From Myxococcaceae bacterium JPH2 (lineage in GTDB: Bacteria; Myxococcota; Myxococcia; Myxococcales; Myxococcaceae): 64,000 bases of DNA. The notes beneath the pieces were generated by a model, which did no database searches, was not told the DNA's origin, and was given only the letters and a program-made list of their open reading frames with translations. The position numbers and the translations under genes were made by a program. Positions 1 through 10,177 of this stretch are shown here, piece after piece; the first letter of the stretch is position 1, and each line of letters begins with the position of its first letter. Where the stretch lies: the NCBI GenBank assembly GCA_016458225.1, contig JAEMGR010000006.1, forward strand, positions 62,001 through 126,000, written 5' to 3'.

Positions 1-596
1 CGCTCGCGGCGCTGCGCCAAGAGGGAGCCGATCGGCTCATGCTCGACCTGCGGCACAATCCAGGGGGCCGGGTGGACGAGGTGCTCCGGGTCGCGGGGCT
101 CTTTCTCGGCCCCATCGAGGCGGGCCGGCGCGTGAGTCGTGCCCAAGGTGACGCGCCGCTCACGGGTCCCGCCGCGAGTCGCTCGCCTGGCGCGGGCAAG
201 GCGGACAGCGACGGAGCGCAGGCGGGCCGTTCCTCGGAAGGTGTCCCGGTCCTGGCCGAGGGCCCGCGCGAGGTGGACTGGCCGCTCGTGGTGCTCGTGG
301 ATGGAGGAACGGCGAGCGCGGCGGAGCTGTTGGCGGGCGCGCTGCAAGCGCATGGGCGAGCGGTGTTGGTGGGCCGACGCTCGCATGGCAAGGGGTTGGT
401 GCACGGGCTGTTTCCCCTCGTGGACGGCTCGGCGTTGATGGTGTCGCTGGGCACGCTGCGGACGCCGCGAGGACGCGAGCTTCAGGACGAGCCCCTGGTG
501 CCTGAAGTGGTCGTCCCTTGGGAGGGGCCGCTGGATGCCGTCCCGAGCGTGGATGATCCGCAGTACATGCGAGCGCTCCAACTCCTGACTCGGTGA
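1..596 (+). CDS. S41 family C-terminal processing peptidase, 3' part only
   Basis: Reading is open from the left edge, so the start, signal peptide and PDZ domain lie outside the window. The visible part begins with the family segment LMLDLRHNPGGRVDEV, which in C-terminal processing proteases precedes the catalytic domain. The serine nucleophile motif GGTASAAELLAGAL is followed about 25 residues later by the general-base lysine in RRSHGKGLV, so the Ser/Lys dyad is intact. Such enzymes act in the periplasm on C-terminal tails of proteins. It ends about 110 bases before the next gene on the same strand, with no clear terminator. The family call is firm; the substrate cannot be told. Confidence 0.85.
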   Translation, partial: LAALRQEGADRLMLDLRHNPGGRVDEVLRVAGLFLGPIEAGRRVSRAQGDAPLTGPAASRSPGAGKADSDGAQAGRSSEGVPVLAEGPREVDWPLVVLVDGGTASAAELLAGALQAHGRAVLVGRRSHGKGLVHGLFPLVDGSALMVSLGTLRTPRGRELQDEPLVPEVVVPWEGPLDAVPSVDDPQYMRALQLLTR

Positions 597-707
597 GTCC
601 GCGGGGTGGGGCGGGCTGGATGGTGGTGGGGCGGTCGGGCAGTCGGGCGTCCGCTGCTGCGCTGGGGGGCGGCAGGGCGCATCGTTTCCAGAGCGGAAGG
701 GAGCACG

Positions 708-1790
708 ATGGAAGGCACCCGCCAGGACGAGGTTTCCGAGCAGGATGAGGCATGGGACGGCCCCCTCGTGCGCCGTCGTCGATGGTGGTGGGTCCCTGGC
801 GCGGTGCTGCTGGTGGCCTTCCTCGCGTTCGTGTTCTCGCGGCACTCGGAGGAGCAGCAGTTCCTTCGCCTGCTGCGCGCGGCCCGGCCCGTCTGGCTCC
901 TCGTCGCGTTGGGGCTGCAATTGGCGACCTACCTGTGCGTGGCCGGCATCTGGCACATCGTGCTGGGGCGGACGGGCGTGCGCGTCTCGGTGTGGTCGCT
1001 GTCGCGCCTGTCGGTGATGAAGCTGGCGTTCGATCAGGTCATCCCCACGGCGGGCATCGGCGGCACGCTGGTCGTGGCGCGCGGGCTGCGGCGCGAGGGG
1101 GCGGCGCCCGGGGTCGCGGCCGGCGCGGTGCTGCTGACGGTGCTGTGCTTCTACGCCGCACAGGCCCTGGGGGTCGGCGCGAGCATCGTCTTCCTGTGGG
1201 CGCGCTCGGAGCTGAGCCCGCTGGTGCAGATGCTGGTGACGGCCTTCGGCGCGCTGGCCATCGTCGTCCCGGTGCTGATTCTGGGGCTGTCGCGGCGGCG
1301 CAACTGGAAGCCGGGCCGCTGGCTGCGCCGCGTCCCCGGGCTCGAGGCGCTGGTGAAGGCCCTGGCCGAAGTCCCGCCCGGTCTGCTGGGCAGCCCGAGC
1401 CTCCTCGTGCGCGGCATCGCGCTGCAGCTCTCCGTCTACGTGCTGGACGCGGCCACCCTGGGCGCGATGTTGCGCGCGCTCGGGCAGCAGGAGGTGCCGC
1501 CGAGCACGGTGTTCGTCAGCTTCATGGTGGCGTCGATGGCGGAGACGGTCTCCATCATTCCCGGCGGCGTGGGCACCTACGAGGCGGTGTCCGTGGGGAT
1601 GCTGAACTTCATGGGCGTGCCCGTGGAGGTCTCGCTCGCGGGCACCTTGCTCCTGCGGGGCTTCACGCTGTGGCTGCCGATGGTGCCGGGGCTCTACCTG
1701 CTGCGGCGCACGTTCACGACGCACCCTCCGGAGATGCGCACGCCCACCGAGGCCGGGTCCCCGCCGGGCATGGAGAAGCAACCGGACTGA
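708..1790 (+). CDS. YbhN/UPF0104-type (lysylphosphatidylglycerol synthase TM-like) membrane protein
   Basis: About 360 residues with a charged cytoplasmic start followed by many hydrophobic helices, the first at about residues 27-47. The pattern LAFDQVIPTAGIGGT in the middle and PGGVGTYEAVSVG near the end is typical of the flippase-like membrane domain shared by YbhN proteins and the N-terminal half of lysyl-PG synthases. The cytosolic transferase domain of true MprF is absent, so lipid or sugar-lipid translocation is the family-based guess. I chose the ATG at 708 because GAAGGGAG lies just upstream; an in-frame GTG at 606 would add a non-hydrophobic extension. The P-type ATPase gene starts 13 bases after the stop, so the two are probably cotranscribed. 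Confidence 0.75.
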   Translation: MEGTRQDEVSEQDEAWDGPLVRRRRWWWVPGAVLLVAFLAFVFSRHSEEQQFLRLLRAARPVWLLVALGLQLATYLCVAGIWHIVLGRTGVRVSVWSLSRLSVMKLAFDQVIPTAGIGGTLVVARGLRREGAAPGVAAGAVLLTVLCFYAAQALGVGASIVFLWARSELSPLVQMLVTAFGALAIVVPVLILGLSRRRNWKPGRWLRRVPGLEALVKALAEVPPGLLGSPSLLVRGIALQLSVYVLDAATLGAMLRALGQQEVPPSTVFVSFMVASMAETVSIIPGGVGTYEAVSVGMLNFMGVPVEVSLAGTLLLRGFTLWLPMVPGLYLLRRTFTTHPPEMRTPTEAGSPPGMEKQPD

Positions 1791-1803
1791 GGAGGGCAGG
1801 GGC

Positions 1804-4347
1804 GTGAAGCGGCGCGAGACACGCGCGAGGACCGAGGGTCCACCTCCCTGGAGTGGAACGGAGGCGGCGCTGCTGACGCGACTGGGCAGCGCGCCGGTGG
1901 GGCTGAGCGAGCCGGAGGCCCAGGCGCGCTTGGCGCGGCTCGGCCCGAATCGAGCAGAGCCCCATCGCCGGTCGCTCGCCTGGGACATCCTCGCGCGCTT
2001 CGGCAATCCGCTCGTGCTGGTGCTGCTGCTGGCCAGCGCGGTGTCGGCGGTGGTTCATGACCTGACCAGCTCCGCCATCATCGCGACCATCGTGCTGATG
2101 AGCGTGGCGCTCGACTTCGTGCAGGAGCACCGCGCGGGCAACGCGGCGGAGCGCCTGCGAGGCCGGGCCGCCCTGCGCGCGCGTGTGCTCCGCGATGGCG
2201 AGGAGCGCGAGGTCCCCGCCGCGACGCTCGTGCCCGGGGACGTGGTGCTGTTGGCGGCGGGCAGCCTGGTGCCGGCGGACCTGCGGCTGCTCGCCTCGCG
2301 CGACCTCTACGTCAATCAAGCGATGCTGACGGGCGAGCCCTATCCGGTGGAGAAGGAGACCGGCGAAGTCTCTCCGGACGTTCGCCTCACCGAGGCACGC
2401 AACGCGGTGTTCGCGGGCACGGCGGTCATCAGTGGCACCGCGCGGGGACTCGTCTTCGCCACCGGGGCGCGCACCACGGTGGGGGACATCGCGCGAGGGC
2501 TGGATGCGCCCGCGGTGTCCACCGCGTTCGCTCGGGACATGCGTGCCTTTGGCCTGATGTTGATGCGGCTGACGGTGCTGCTGGTGCTCTTCGTCCTGCT
2601 GGTGAGCGTGACGGCGCATCGCCCGCTGCTGGAGTCGTTCCTCTTCGCGGTGGCGCTGGCGGTGGGGCTGACGCCGGAGCTGTTGCCCATGGTGGTGTCG
2701 GTGACGCTGGCGCGAGGCGCGCTGCGGATGGCGTCGCGCGAGGTCATCGTCAAGCGCCTGAGCGCGGTGCATGACCTGGGCAGCATGGACGTGCTGTGCA
2801 CGGACAAGACGGGCACGCTCACGCAGGCGCGCATCCACCTGGAGCGCTACGAGGATGCGTCGGGGGCGCGGAGCGACTCGGTGCTGCGCTGGGCCTGGCT
2901 CAACAGCCACTTCGAGTCGGGCCTGCGCGGCCCCATGGACGAGGCCATCCTCGCGCACACGGAGCTGTCCGAAGATGGCTGGGGGAAGGTGGACGAGGTG
3001 CCGTTCGACTTCGTGCGCCGGCGGGTCTCCGTGCTCCTGGAGCGGGCGGGGCGCCGCGTGCTCGTGGTCAAGGGCGCGCCGGAGGAGCTGCTCACCCGCT
3101 GCGTCCACCTGGAGGAATCCGCGGGGCAGGTCCGGGAGATGGACGCGGGGCGGCGGAGGGCGCTGCTCGCGCGCTTCGGTGCGCTGGGCGAGGAGGGCTA
3201 CCGGGTGCTCGCGGTGGCGTGGCGCGACGCCGCCCCAGAGGTCGAGCGCGCGGACGTGGGAGATGAGTCGGGGCTCGTCTTCGCGGGCTTCACCGCCTTC
3301 TTGGATCCGCCCAAGGAGGGCGCGCGCGAGGCCCTGGCCGCGCTCATCCAGGCGGGCGTGGCGGTGAAGGTGGTGACGGGCGACAACGAGCGGGTGGCCA
3401 CGCAGGTGTGCCGCGAGCTGGACCTCACCGTGGAGGGCGTGCTCACGGGCGAGGAGGTGTCGCGACTGGACGAGCCGGGCCTGAGCGCGCGCGCGGAGCG
3501 CACCACGGTGTTCGCGCGCGTGTCCCCGGCCCAGAAGAGCCGCGTGGTGCGCGCGTTGCGGCAGGCGGGCCACGTGGTGGGTTGCATGGGGGATGGCATC
3601 AACGACGCACCGTCCCTGCGCGCGGCGGACGTGGGCATCTCGGTGGACTGCGCGGTGGACGTGGCCCGCGAGGCCGCGGACCTCTTGCTCTTGCGCCAGG
3701 ACCTGGGCGTGCTGCACGAGGGCGTGCTCGAGGGGCGACGCACCTTCTGCAACGTCATGAAGTACATCCGCATGGGCACCAGCTCCAACTTCGGCAACAT
3801 GCTCAGCATGGCCGGCGCGTCCGTGGTGCTGCCGTTCCTGCCCATGCGGCCCCTGCAGATCCTCCTCAACAACCTGCTCTATGACGTGTCCGAGCTGGCC
3901 ATCCCCCTGGACACCGTGGACGACGCGCAGCTTTCGCGTCCCACCCGGTGGGACCTGCGACACGTGCGCTGGTTCATGGCCCTCTTCGGCGCGCTCAGCT
4001 CCGTGTTCGACGCGGCCACCTTCGTGCTGCTGCTCGTCGTCTTCCGCGCGGACGCCCCCCTCTTCCAGACGGGCTGGTTCGTCGAGTCGCTCATCACCCA
4101 GGTGCTCGTCATCTTCATCATCCGGACGCGGGGCGTGCCGTGGCGCAGTCGGCCCTCGGGGTGGCTGATTGCGTCCTCGCTGGGCGCGGTGGGCGTGGCG
4201 CTCGCGCTGCCGTATCTCCCGCTGGGGCGCTCGTTCGGCTTTGTGCCGCTGCCCCCTCAGGTCCTCCTGGCCTTGATGGGCCTGGTGATGCTCTACCTGC
4301 TGGCCGCGGCGGGGCTCAATCGGGGTTTCTCTCGCCGCTGGGGTTGA
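1804..4347 (+). CDS. mgtA: MgtA-type magnesium-translocating P-type ATPase
   Basis: An 847-residue inner-membrane P3B ATPase, slightly shorter than E. coli MgtA (about 900). The phosphorylated aspartate is Asp334 in CTDKTGTLT; the preceding LTPELLPMVVSVTLARGA and VIVKRLSAVHDLGSMD are hallmarks of the MgtA subfamily rather than Ca2+ or Cu+ pumps. The actuator loop reads TGEP (residues 176-179) instead of TGES. The hinge motif GDGINDAP is near residue 597, and the C-terminal hydrophobic block supplies the last helices. Start is a GTG behind GAGGAGGGCAG. Expected role is Mg2+ import under limitation. I saw no MgtA-type leader riboswitch, and the 13-base gap to the upstream gene leaves no room for one. 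Confidence 0.88.
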   Translation: MKRRETRARTEGPPPWSGTEAALLTRLGSAPVGLSEPEAQARLARLGPNRAEPHRRSLAWDILARFGNPLVLVLLLASAVSAVVHDLTSSAIIATIVLMSVALDFVQEHRAGNAAERLRGRAALRARVLRDGEEREVPAATLVPGDVVLLAAGSLVPADLRLLASRDLYVNQAMLTGEPYPVEKETGEVSPDVRLTEARNAVFAGTAVISGTARGLVFATGARTTVGDIARGLDAPAVSTAFARDMRAFGLMLMRLTVLLVLFVLLVSVTAHRPLLESFLFAVALAVGLTPELLPMVVSVTLARGALRMASREVIVKRLSAVHDLGSMDVLCTDKTGTLTQARIHLERYEDASGARSDSVLRWAWLNSHFESGLRGPMDEAILAHTELSEDGWGKVDEVPFDFVRRRVSVLLERAGRRVLVVKGAPEELLTRCVHLEESAGQVREMDAGRRRALLARFGALGEEGYRVLAVAWRDAAPEVERADVGDESGLVFAGFTAFLDPPKEGAREALAALIQAGVAVKVVTGDNERVATQVCRELDLTVEGVLTGEEVSRLDEPGLSARAERTTVFARVSPAQKSRVVRALRQAGHVVGCMGDGINDAPSLRAADVGISVDCAVDVAREAADLLLLRQDLGVLHEGVLEGRRTFCNVMKYIRMGTSSNFGNMLSMAGASVVLPFLPMRPLQILLNNLLYDVSELAIPLDTVDDAQLSRPTRWDLRHVRWFMALFGALSSVFDAATFVLLLVVFRADAPLFQTGWFVESLITQVLVIFIIRTRGVPWRSRPSGWLIASSLGAVGVALALPYLPLGRSFGFVPLPPQVLLALMGLVMLYLLAAAGLNRGFSRRWG

Positions 4348-4352
4348 ATGCC

Positions 4353-4778
4353 ATGGAGTACGACGTCAACAACCTGGGACCCGCGTTGTTTCTTCACCCG
4401 GGGGTCAAGGTTCGTCCCTGCGAATGGGGCATGGGGGTCTTCGCCGACGAGCCCATCGCCGCGGGCGCGCTCATCGAGGAGTGCCACTACCTGAAGGTCC
4501 CGCAGAAGCAGTGCCGCGGAGAGCCGCTCGATGACTACGTCTTCGAGATCCGCTGGAACCGCCACGAGGAGCCGCGCCCCGGCAACTGGGTCGCCCTCGT
4601 GATGGGGTACGGGATGATCTACAACCACTCCAACGAGCCCAACGCCGTCTACACGCGCGCCTCGGATCGCGATGTCTTCCGCTTCCACGCATTGCGCGAC
4701 ATCTACCCAGGCGAACAGATATGCGTGAGCTACGGTGAGGCATGGTGGTCTGCTCGGGGAATGACGGTGCCTCCCTGA
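4353..4778 (+). CDS. Small SET-domain protein (lysine methyltransferase fold)
   Basis: A 141-residue protein that is almost only a SET domain. It shows an N-terminal strand segment WGMGVFADEPIAAGALIEE, the cofactor-binding and pseudoknot motif MIYNHSNEPNAVY (canonical NHS), and the closing GEQICVSYGEAWW containing the catalytic-tyrosine region. SET domains methylate protein lysines with S-adenosylmethionine; bacterial single-domain versions are poorly characterised and their targets are unknown. The ATG at 4353 starts 5 bases after the mgtA stop with no good ribosome binding site, which suggests translational coupling; an ATG at 4348 is in another frame. The tie to Mg2+ transport may be only positional. 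Confidence 0.8.
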   Translation: MEYDVNNLGPALFLHPGVKVRPCEWGMGVFADEPIAAGALIEECHYLKVPQKQCRGEPLDDYVFEIRWNRHEEPRPGNWVALVMGYGMIYNHSNEPNAVYTRASDRDVFRFHALRDIYPGEQICVSYGEAWWSARGMTVPP

Positions 4779-4887
4779 AGGGCAGGAAACGAATTCCTCA
4801 CTGAAACCCGGGACGGGGCCGTATAGATTGCGGAGGCCCGAGTGACAGGCCGGTCGCCGCGCGCGGGTGCGAGGAATTCGAACACCT

Positions 4888-6501
4888 ATGAGATTCCGTC
4901 GGTTCTTGCTGGCCTCGGCGCTTGCCTTGTCTTCTGGTGCCTGCATGACGGGCAACATCGGCGGGCAGGATGAAGCCCCGGAGAGCGCCGCTGCACCCGC
5001 GCGCGTTCGCCGATTGACTCGGGACGAGTACGACAACTCGGTGTCCGCGGTGTTGGGGTCGCCGCAGACCGTGGGTCAAGGCTTCGCCGCCGAGGACTCC
5101 ATCCTCGGATTCTCCACGCATGAGCGCCTCCAGGTGACATCGCTGCTGGCGGATCAGCTGGACACCGCCGCGGTCAACCTGAGCGAAGTGGGCGTCACGC
5201 AGCTCAAGGGCCTCCTCACGTGTCCGGGGCAGACGCCCGAGGCGTGCGCGCGCGCCTTCATCCGGAAGGTGGGCGCCCGCGCGTTCCGACGTCCCGTGAC
5301 GACCGAGGAGGAGAACGACCTGCTGGCGCTCTACAACGCCGGGGCCACCGGGGCCACCGCGACCGATGGCGCCAAGCTCGTGCTCCAGGGCATCTTCTCC
5401 TCGGCCTCGTTTGTCTATCGCACGGAGCTGGGGCCGGAGCGTGGCCGCCCCGGGCAGCTCGTGGAGATGACGCCCTACGAGGTCGCCTCCGCGCTGTCCT
5501 ATGCCGTCACCGCGGGTCCCCCCGATGACGCGCTCCTCGCCGCCGCTGACTCCGGCGCATTGTCCTCCGCCGACGAGCGCGAGCGACAGGTGCGCCGCCT
5601 GCTCGCCACCCCCGCGGCGCGCCGCCAGCTTCACGAGTTCGTCTTGGAGTGGCTGGGGCTGACGGGTGTCAGCAAGATCAACAAGAACAACCAGGTCTAT
5701 CCAGACTTCAGCGTGGAGTTCCGCGAGTCCGCTCAAGCTGAGACAGATGCCTTCATCGACGATGTGCTGTCGCGCACGGGCGGCTCGGTGACGGAGCTGT
5801 TGGGCGCGGGCTATTCGGTGGCGGACGAGCGGATGGCCAACTTCTATGGCGTGTCCGCGCCGACGACCTTGGATGCGTCAGGGGTTGGCCGCATCACGTT
5901 GCCGGCGGATCGCGCGGGCATCCTCACCCAGGCCAGCGTCATGGCCACCTACGCGCACTTCGACTCCAGCTCGCCCATCAAGCGCGGCAAGTTCATCCTC
6001 ACGCGCCTGTTGTGCCGCACGGTCTCACCGCCGCCTCCGTCGGTGGTCATCATCTCGCCGTCGCCTCGGCCAGACACCACCACACGCGACCGCTTCGCCG
6101 CGCACACGAACAACCCCGCCTGCTCGGGCTGCCACAAGGTCATCGACCCCATCGGCTTCGGCATGGAGGACTTCGATGGCCTGGGGGCGCACCGCACGGA
6201 GGAGAACGGCTTCCCCGTGGACGCGTCGGGCGGACTCGACGCTCCGGACGGCACGCGGTTCTCGTTCTCCGGTGGCGCGCAGCTCTCGCGCTACCTGTCC
6301 ACCAGCAACGAGGTGGCGGACTGCGTGCCCTTGCAGTTGTTCCGCTACGCCATGGGCCGTGAGGAGCGGCCCTCGGACGCGGATGCGCTGACCGCCATGC
6401 GAGGCGGCGCGTTCCGCTCGGAGCGCCTGAAGGTGACCGAGGCGCTCGTCAGCCTCGTTCGGGCCCCCTCCTTCACCCAGCGACGCGTTCCTTCCCGGTG
6501 A
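4888..6501 (+). CDS. DUF1592/DUF1588/DUF1585-group lipoprotein with CxxCH motif
   Basis: A 537-residue exported protein. The start at 4888 gives a lipoprotein signal ending in SSGAC (Cys at about residue 19). The PSD-type modules of planctomycete and myxobacterial proteins follow: VRRLTRDEYDNSV near the N-terminus (DUF1587-like), a central helical DUF1592-like region, the haem-like CSGCHKVIDPIGFGMEDFD (DUF1588-like), and a C-terminal DUF1585-like stretch with QLFRYAMGRE. Only one CxxCH is present. The biochemical role of the family is not established; gene order with a DUF1552 protein is the usual arrangement. The next gene overlaps its stop in a GTGA, so they are translationally coupled. Confidence 0.82.
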   Translation: MRFRRFLLASALALSSGACMTGNIGGQDEAPESAAAPARVRRLTRDEYDNSVSAVLGSPQTVGQGFAAEDSILGFSTHERLQVTSLLADQLDTAAVNLSEVGVTQLKGLLTCPGQTPEACARAFIRKVGARAFRRPVTTEEENDLLALYNAGATGATATDGAKLVLQGIFSSASFVYRTELGPERGRPGQLVEMTPYEVASALSYAVTAGPPDDALLAAADSGALSSADERERQVRRLLATPAARRQLHEFVLEWLGLTGVSKINKNNQVYPDFSVEFRESAQAETDAFIDDVLSRTGGSVTELLGAGYSVADERMANFYGVSAPTTLDASGVGRITLPADRAGILTQASVMATYAHFDSSSPIKRGKFILTRLLCRTVSPPPPSVVIISPSPRPDTTTRDRFAAHTNNPACSGCHKVIDPIGFGMEDFDGLGAHRTEENGFPVDASGGLDAPDGTRFSFSGGAQLSRYLSTSNEVADCVPLQLFRYAMGREERPSDADALTAMRGGAFRSERLKVTEALVSLVRAPSFTQRRVPSR

Positions 6502-7898
6502 GCACTTCGACCATGGCTCGTGACTTCTCCCGACGCAGCATCTTGAGGGCGCTGGCTGGCACGGCGCTGACCGCTCCCTTCGCGCACCTGCTGACCAGCT
6601 CGGCGGCGGAGGCCGCGGATGCGGGCCCCCTGCGCTTCATCGCCCTCTTCACGCCCCACGGCAGCCTGCCGGAGTACTGGACCCCGCGCGGCGGCGAGAC
6701 GGACTTCGACATCTCCTTCGAGAACTCGGTGCTGTCCCCGCTGGACCGCCACCGCTCGAAGCTGCTCGTCCTGGACGGGCTGGACTACAAGGTCCTCTAC
6801 GAGCACGGCCGCACCGGCCACGAGGGCGGTCCCGTCACCTTCCTCACCGGCAGCCAGGTGGTGGCCGACAGCGGCGAGGAGCTGCCCTCGGGCGCCTCGT
6901 TGGATCAGGTGCTGGGCGACAACATCGGCGGCGCCACCCAGTTCCGCTCGCTCCAGCTCCACGCCTTCGAGCAGTACGGGGCGCAGCACGTCTACAACAG
7001 CATCAGCTTCACGGCGAACGGCACGCGCGTGCCCTTCGAGCTGAACCCGGCCAACGTCTACACGCGCCTGTTCGGCTCCATGGCGGGCTCCAGCGACGAG
7101 GCGAAGCAGCAGCTCGCGCGGCGCAAGAGCTTGATGGACTACCTCATCAAGGACGCCACCCGCCTGAAGAACCGGCTGGGCAGCACCGAGCGGCAGAAGC
7201 TGGACACGCACATGGCCGCGCTCCGGGACATCGAGCGGCGTCTGACCAACGCGGGCGCGCTCGGGTGTGTGAAGCCAGACGAGCCGCAGGCGTATGGCAT
7301 TGGCGAGCTGGGCGACGTGGACCGCATGCCTGAGTTCACCCAGCTCCACCTGGACCTGGTGGCCCGCGCCTTCGCGTGTGACCTGACGCGCGTGGTGACC
7401 ATGACCATTCCCGGGCCCACCATGCCGTGGATTGGCATCTCCGAGGACATCCACAACGACATCGCCCACCGCACGGACATCAGCTCCGAGCCGCTGCGCA
7501 CGGAGATCCGCCTCAAGATGGTCCGCGTGCAGCAGTGGTACGCCGAGCAGGTGGCCCGGCTGATGGACACGCTGGCCGCCACGCCCGAGGGCAGCGGCTC
7601 CGTCCTGGACAACACGCTCATCCTCTGGGGCAACGAGCTGGGAGACGCCTCGGGCCACATGAACGTGGCCATCCCCACGGTGCTCGCGGGCGGCGCGGGC
7701 GGGAAGTTCCGCATGGGCCGCTTCCTGCGCCTGCGCCCGGGCACGGATCCGCTGGCCCACTGGCAGGGCGTGGGCGAGCCGCTGCCCGGCGCCGTCGCCC
7801 ACAACAAGCTGCTGACCTCCATTGCCCAGGCGTTCGGCGTGCAGGTGGACCGCTTCGGCCACCCGGACTACACGGGCACGCTGTCGGGCCTGACGTAG
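6498..7898 (+). CDS. DUF1552 family exported protein, Tat-type signal
   Basis: A 466-residue partner of the DUF1592-group lipoprotein. The N-terminus carries a twin-arginine-like signal, RDFSRRSILRAL followed by a hydrophobic stretch and an Ala-rich cleavage region (SSAAEAADA), so it is probably exported folded. The mature part has the FIALFTPHGSLPEYWTPRG start and the late ILWGNELGDASGHMNVAIP segment expected of DUF1552 proteins, which relate distantly to the sulfatase/DUF1501 group. Start: GTG at 6498 overlaps the upstream stop; ATG at 6513 is an equal alternative and keeps the signal. Function is unknown; the recurrent pairing with CxxCH-bearing proteins suggests a redox or surface polymer role (inference). 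Confidence 0.82.
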   Translation: MSTSTMARDFSRRSILRALAGTALTAPFAHLLTSSAAEAADAGPLRFIALFTPHGSLPEYWTPRGGETDFDISFENSVLSPLDRHRSKLLVLDGLDYKVLYEHGRTGHEGGPVTFLTGSQVVADSGEELPSGASLDQVLGDNIGGATQFRSLQLHAFEQYGAQHVYNSISFTANGTRVPFELNPANVYTRLFGSMAGSSDEAKQQLARRKSLMDYLIKDATRLKNRLGSTERQKLDTHMAALRDIERRLTNAGALGCVKPDEPQAYGIGELGDVDRMPEFTQLHLDLVARAFACDLTRVVTMTIPGPTMPWIGISEDIHNDIAHRTDISSEPLRTEIRLKMVRVQQWYAEQVARLMDTLAATPEGSGSVLDNTLILWGNELGDASGHMNVAIPTVLAGGAGGKFRMGRFLRLRPGTDPLAHWQGVGEPLPGAVAHNKLLTSIAQAFGVQVDRFGHPDYTGTLSGLT

Positions 7899-7914
7899 TC
7901 CCCTGGAAAAGCGA

Positions 7915-7956
7915 ACGGGAGCGGGTGCCCTGGCTGCTGGCGAACCCCGCTCCCGT
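7915..7956. terminator. GC-rich hairpin between convergent genes
   Basis: Perfect 11-bp inverted repeat (ACGGGAGCGGG and its complement) with a 20-base loop, 17 bases past the DUF1552 stop and 34 bases before the end of the convergent hydrolase gene. There is no U-tract, so it may be a bidirectional transcript end or only a 3' stabilising stem. Confidence 0.4.
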
Positions 7957-7989
7957 CCTTTCCCGTCGGTGGTGCGTCAGCCGGAGTGG

Positions 7990-9297
<1,308 letters not shown>

Positions 9298-9338
9298 CCA
9301 GCTTCTCCAGGGGACTTCGGGTTGGGTGAAGCCCCTGA

Positions 9339-9353
9339 TGATACAATGTATCA
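9339..9353. promoter_or_regulatory. 15-bp palindrome, possible operator
   Basis: TGATACA-A-TGTATCA, a perfect 7-1-7 palindrome in the 201-bp divergent gap, 42 bases before the pectinacetylesterase start. It lies in a locally AT-rich stretch, as expected for a repressor or activator site. The cognate factor is unknown. Confidence 0.45.
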
Positions 9354-9498
9354 GCGGAAAGCAGGAATATTTGTAGGTCCGGTAAGTTCAGAAATGTAGG
9401 TTGCGCATCGACTTCCGGGGAGACGACTGTTGATGCGATGCGGCATGGATTGGCGCGTGGGTTGCGTGGCGCGGGGCGCGCGGGCAATCTGAGTCGGA

Positions 9499-10164
9499 AT
9501 GAGCGACAAGGCCCGTTGGAAGCTGCCGCTGCTCGCCGCGTCGGTCCTGCTGGTGGCGGGGGTGTTCGTGGCGGTGGACACGCTGCGCGCGCCGCCTGGC
9601 CACGCGCCTGTCCCCCCGAGCGAGGCCCCGAGGCCGTCCGAGCCCGCTCCGGCGCCCGCGTCGACGGCGGTGGCGCCTCGCGCGAGGGGTGGCGGGCCGG
9701 ACCTGGTCGCGGCGGCGGTGGCGAACCTGCCCGAGGATCCCGAGGGGCCCGCGCGAACGCTGGTGGACCTGGAGCGGTTGCGCGCGCGCATGCCGGACAA
9801 CCTCTACTGGGAGGTGGGCGTCCCGACGAAGGACCCCGAGGTGCTGCGCAAGCGGGCCGAGGCGGAGCGTCAGTGGAACGTCGTCTTCGGCAAGGTGCAG
9901 ACGGGCGAGGCCACCGAGGAGGAGATCCACCGCTACTTCGACTACCGCCGCAAGCTCTCGGAGGACTCCATCGCGTTCGCCCAGGGCGTGCTGGGGGAGT
10001 ACGGGGATTCGCTGCCGGCTCAGGACCGGGGCCTCTACGAGCTGAGCATCCGGATGCACACCACGCGGCTGCAGGAGATGCCGCGGCAGACGGACGAGGC
10101 GCTCGCGCGCCACGAGGCGACGGCGAAGCGCCAGCGCGAGTGGCGTCAGCGCGGCGGGAACTGA
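9499..10164 (+). CDS. Single-pass membrane-anchored protein of unknown function
   Basis: 221 residues. A short basic start (MSDKARWK) is followed by one hydrophobic helix (about residues 8-27), then a Pro/Ala-rich linker (about 33-60). The remainder is a soluble, highly charged and helical part containing LYWEVGVPTKDPEVLRKRAE and an Arg-rich tail. No cysteines or catalytic motif stand out. The topology suggests an N-terminally anchored periplasmic protein. I do not recognise the family. Coding bias matches its neighbours. It converges on the LysR gene with 13 bases between the stops. Confidence 0.7.
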   Translation: MSDKARWKLPLLAASVLLVAGVFVAVDTLRAPPGHAPVPPSEAPRPSEPAPAPASTAVAPRARGGGPDLVAAAVANLPEDPEGPARTLVDLERLRARMPDNLYWEVGVPTKDPEVLRKRAEAERQWNVVFGKVQTGEATEEEIHRYFDYRRKLSEDSIAFAQGVLGEYGDSLPAQDRGLYELSIRMHTTRLQEMPRQTDEALARHEATAKRQREWRQRGGN

Positions 10165-10177
10165 GCGCGCGTCCGCG

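Noticed and set aside
1790-1804. MgtA-type Mg2+ riboswitch before the pump gene.
   Set aside because: Only 13 bases separate it from the upstream stop, so there is no leader of sufficient length.
1714-3963. Long reverse-strand open frame of 749 codons opposite mgtA.
   Set aside because: It is the shadow of a high-GC gene: His/Arg/Gln-rich, no motifs, and covered by a clear P-type ATPase on the other strand.
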